DNA of 5,941 bases from Nitrososphaerales archaeon TH5896 (GTDB lineage Archaea > Thermoproteota > Nitrososphaeria > Nitrososphaerales > Nitrososphaeraceae). The position numbers and the translations under genes are program-made. The notes under the pieces were generated by a model. It worked only from the letters and a program-made list of their open reading frames with translations, was not told the origin of the DNA and did not search any database. This document shows, in pieces, positions 5,445-5,941 of the stretch. The stretch is taken from assembly GCA_014523625.1 (NCBI GenBank), contig JAATVP010000161.1, positions 1 through 5,941 of the forward strand, written 5' to 3'. Numbering within the stretch: position 1 is the first letter of the stretch; every line of letters starts with the position of its first letter.

Positions 5445-5581
5445 TTCTGCCTTTTCTGCTGCTGATCCATTTTTTCAAGTTCATTCTCAGGTTGGATTTC
5501 ATTTTTAATCATGTTCTCAACATCATTTACACCTTTCTCTACCTCTTTTTTCTTCTTCTTAAAAAAAGACCCAAATCCCAT
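5360..5581 (-). CDS. N-terminal part of the split CcdA-like gene
   Basis: This frame starts at ATG with a plausible promoter box upstream and codes for MGFGSFFKKKKKEVEKG, then an acidic, helix-prone stretch to about residue 36 (ENELEK). The lysine-rich N-terminus could bind nucleic acid or membrane phospholipid, which is inference. After the A6 run (5470-5475) the reading continues for 37 more residues rich in Arg, Lys and Gln (the part including QQQKRQKWEMRIKVRGR) that look like an out-of-frame translation of the CcdA-like linker and domain. The likely intact product uses this start, shifts by one base at the A run and ends at 5214. As it stands the 73-residue product lacks the ribbon-helix-helix domain. 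Whether the split is real, programmed or a sequencing indel cannot be told from one sequence. Confidence 0.55.
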   Translation of the reverse strand: MGFGSFFKKKKKEVEKGVNDVENMIKNEIQPENELEKMDQQQKRQKWEMRIKVRGRLTNYKLERIFIPKAADL

Positions 5582-5606
5582 TTTATATTATCTACCTCTA
5601 TTCTTT

Positions 5607-5613
5607 CATAAAG
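5607..5613 (-). promoter_or_regulatory. TATA-like box for the split CcdA-like gene
   Basis: CTTTATG on the minus strand is centred about 29 bases before the ATG at 5581, which is suitable for a leaderless mRNA. An AGAGGT further in lies too far from the ATG (13 bases) to be a normal ribosome binding site. The box suggests this gene is transcribed separately from the DUF6659 gene upstream. Confidence 0.38.
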
Positions 5614-5709
5614 AAATCCATCATATTTACGCGAATTCCGAAATTTGCGATACAAGAATCACTTGAACTAAGAGATATTTGCAGAGTTATTATCTAAGCC
5701 CCTCGAGAC

Positions 5710-5941
5710 CTATTTTGCCTCTCTTCTCGCGCTATCAATTATTTTTGAATGATCCGCATCCACTTCTGTGGTTATATAAAGAATATGTTCATCATCCAAT
5801 GGCATCGTTATTCTTTTGATCTTCTCGTATTCGGCCAGAACGTATTTACCTTTTCCTATCTTGGACTGAAGAGTGCTCCTGGTCTTCCAAGCATTGACAG
5901 CCAATTCTAAGGATTTTTTACTTTCATCCGGAGACAGCAGG
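5710..5941 (-). CDS. DUF6659-like thaumarchaeal protein, 5' end outside the window
   Basis: The frame is open to the window edge, giving 76 C-terminal residues. A TTG at 5902-5904 exists but is not the likely start: the codons before it (LLSPDESKKSLEL) fit the family. The pattern of Leu-Leu-Ser-Pro, a helix with WKTRSTLQSKIGKGKYVLAE, then the strands IKRITMPLDDEHILYITTE and a closing ADHSKII is what I recall from DUF6659 proteins of ammonia-oxidising archaea, about 110-130 residues long, so roughly the first third is missing. The fold may resemble small signalling modules, but the function is unknown. No membrane segment is seen. The next gene downstream on the same strand starts 128 bases away and has its own promoter-like box. 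The family call rests on memory of the pattern, not a search. Confidence 0.68.
   Translation of the reverse strand, partial: LLSPDESKKSLELAVNAWKTRSTLQSKIGKGKYVLAEYEKIKRITMPLDDEHILYITTEVDADHSKIIDSARREAK

Noticed and set aside
5214..5581. A CcdA/CcdB toxin-antitoxin pair
   Set aside because: No CcdB-like or other toxin frame is adjacent on either strand; the neighbour is a DUF6659-like protein.
1..5941. CRISPR array, insertion sequence or integration site
   Set aside because: No regularly spaced long repeats, no transposase-like frame, no terminal inverted repeats with target duplication and no tRNA gene were found on reading both strands.

Overview
This window looks like accessory chromosome of an ammonia-oxidising archaeon (Nitrososphaerota/Thaumarchaeota, most likely a Nitrososphaeraceae relative). 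Pointers to this are a DUF6659-type protein, a CcdA/ribbon-helix-helix-like small protein, a PRC-barrel-like protein, an MTH1187-family thiamine-binding protein, several AT-rich boxes 25-35 bases before start codons (archaeal TATA style, often leaderless), few convincing Shine-Dalgarno sites and long AT-rich spacers. The lineage is inferred from protein resemblance recalled without a search; a bacterial origin is less likely but not excluded.

Layout. Bases 1-470 hold no recognisable protein gene; 41-181 is GC-rich for this window, can be drawn as hairpins closed by a long-range stem and is followed by a T run, so it is a candidate structured RNA. At 471-854 (-) is a small unnamed protein with a His-rich tail, and at 1315-1566 (-) a two-helix membrane protein. 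A divergent MTH1187 thiamine-binding gene (1756-2118, +) converges on a DUF4231/SLATT-type two-helix membrane protein (2260-2868, -). The spacer 2869-3475 carries only short minus-strand open stretches in shifting frames. At 3476-3823 (+) is a PRC-barrel-like protein. The spacer 3824-4242 has one unnamed 52-codon minus-strand ORF. A complete classical SDR oxidoreductase (4243-5091, +) follows. The right end is a minus-strand pair: a CcdA-like gene apparently split by a one-base difference in an A6 run (5214-5581), and a DUF6659 protein running off the window edge (5710-5941).

How the genes work together. No multi-gene operon or pathway is evident. The genes are single, widely spaced and alternate in strand, which suggests independent control. 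The closest to a functional unit is the right-hand pair, which share a strand but are separated by 128 bases with a promoter-like box between them. The observations most worth checking are the frameshifted CcdA-like gene, the GC-rich structured element at the left edge, and the orphan SLATT-type membrane protein. I found no clear new multi-gene system.
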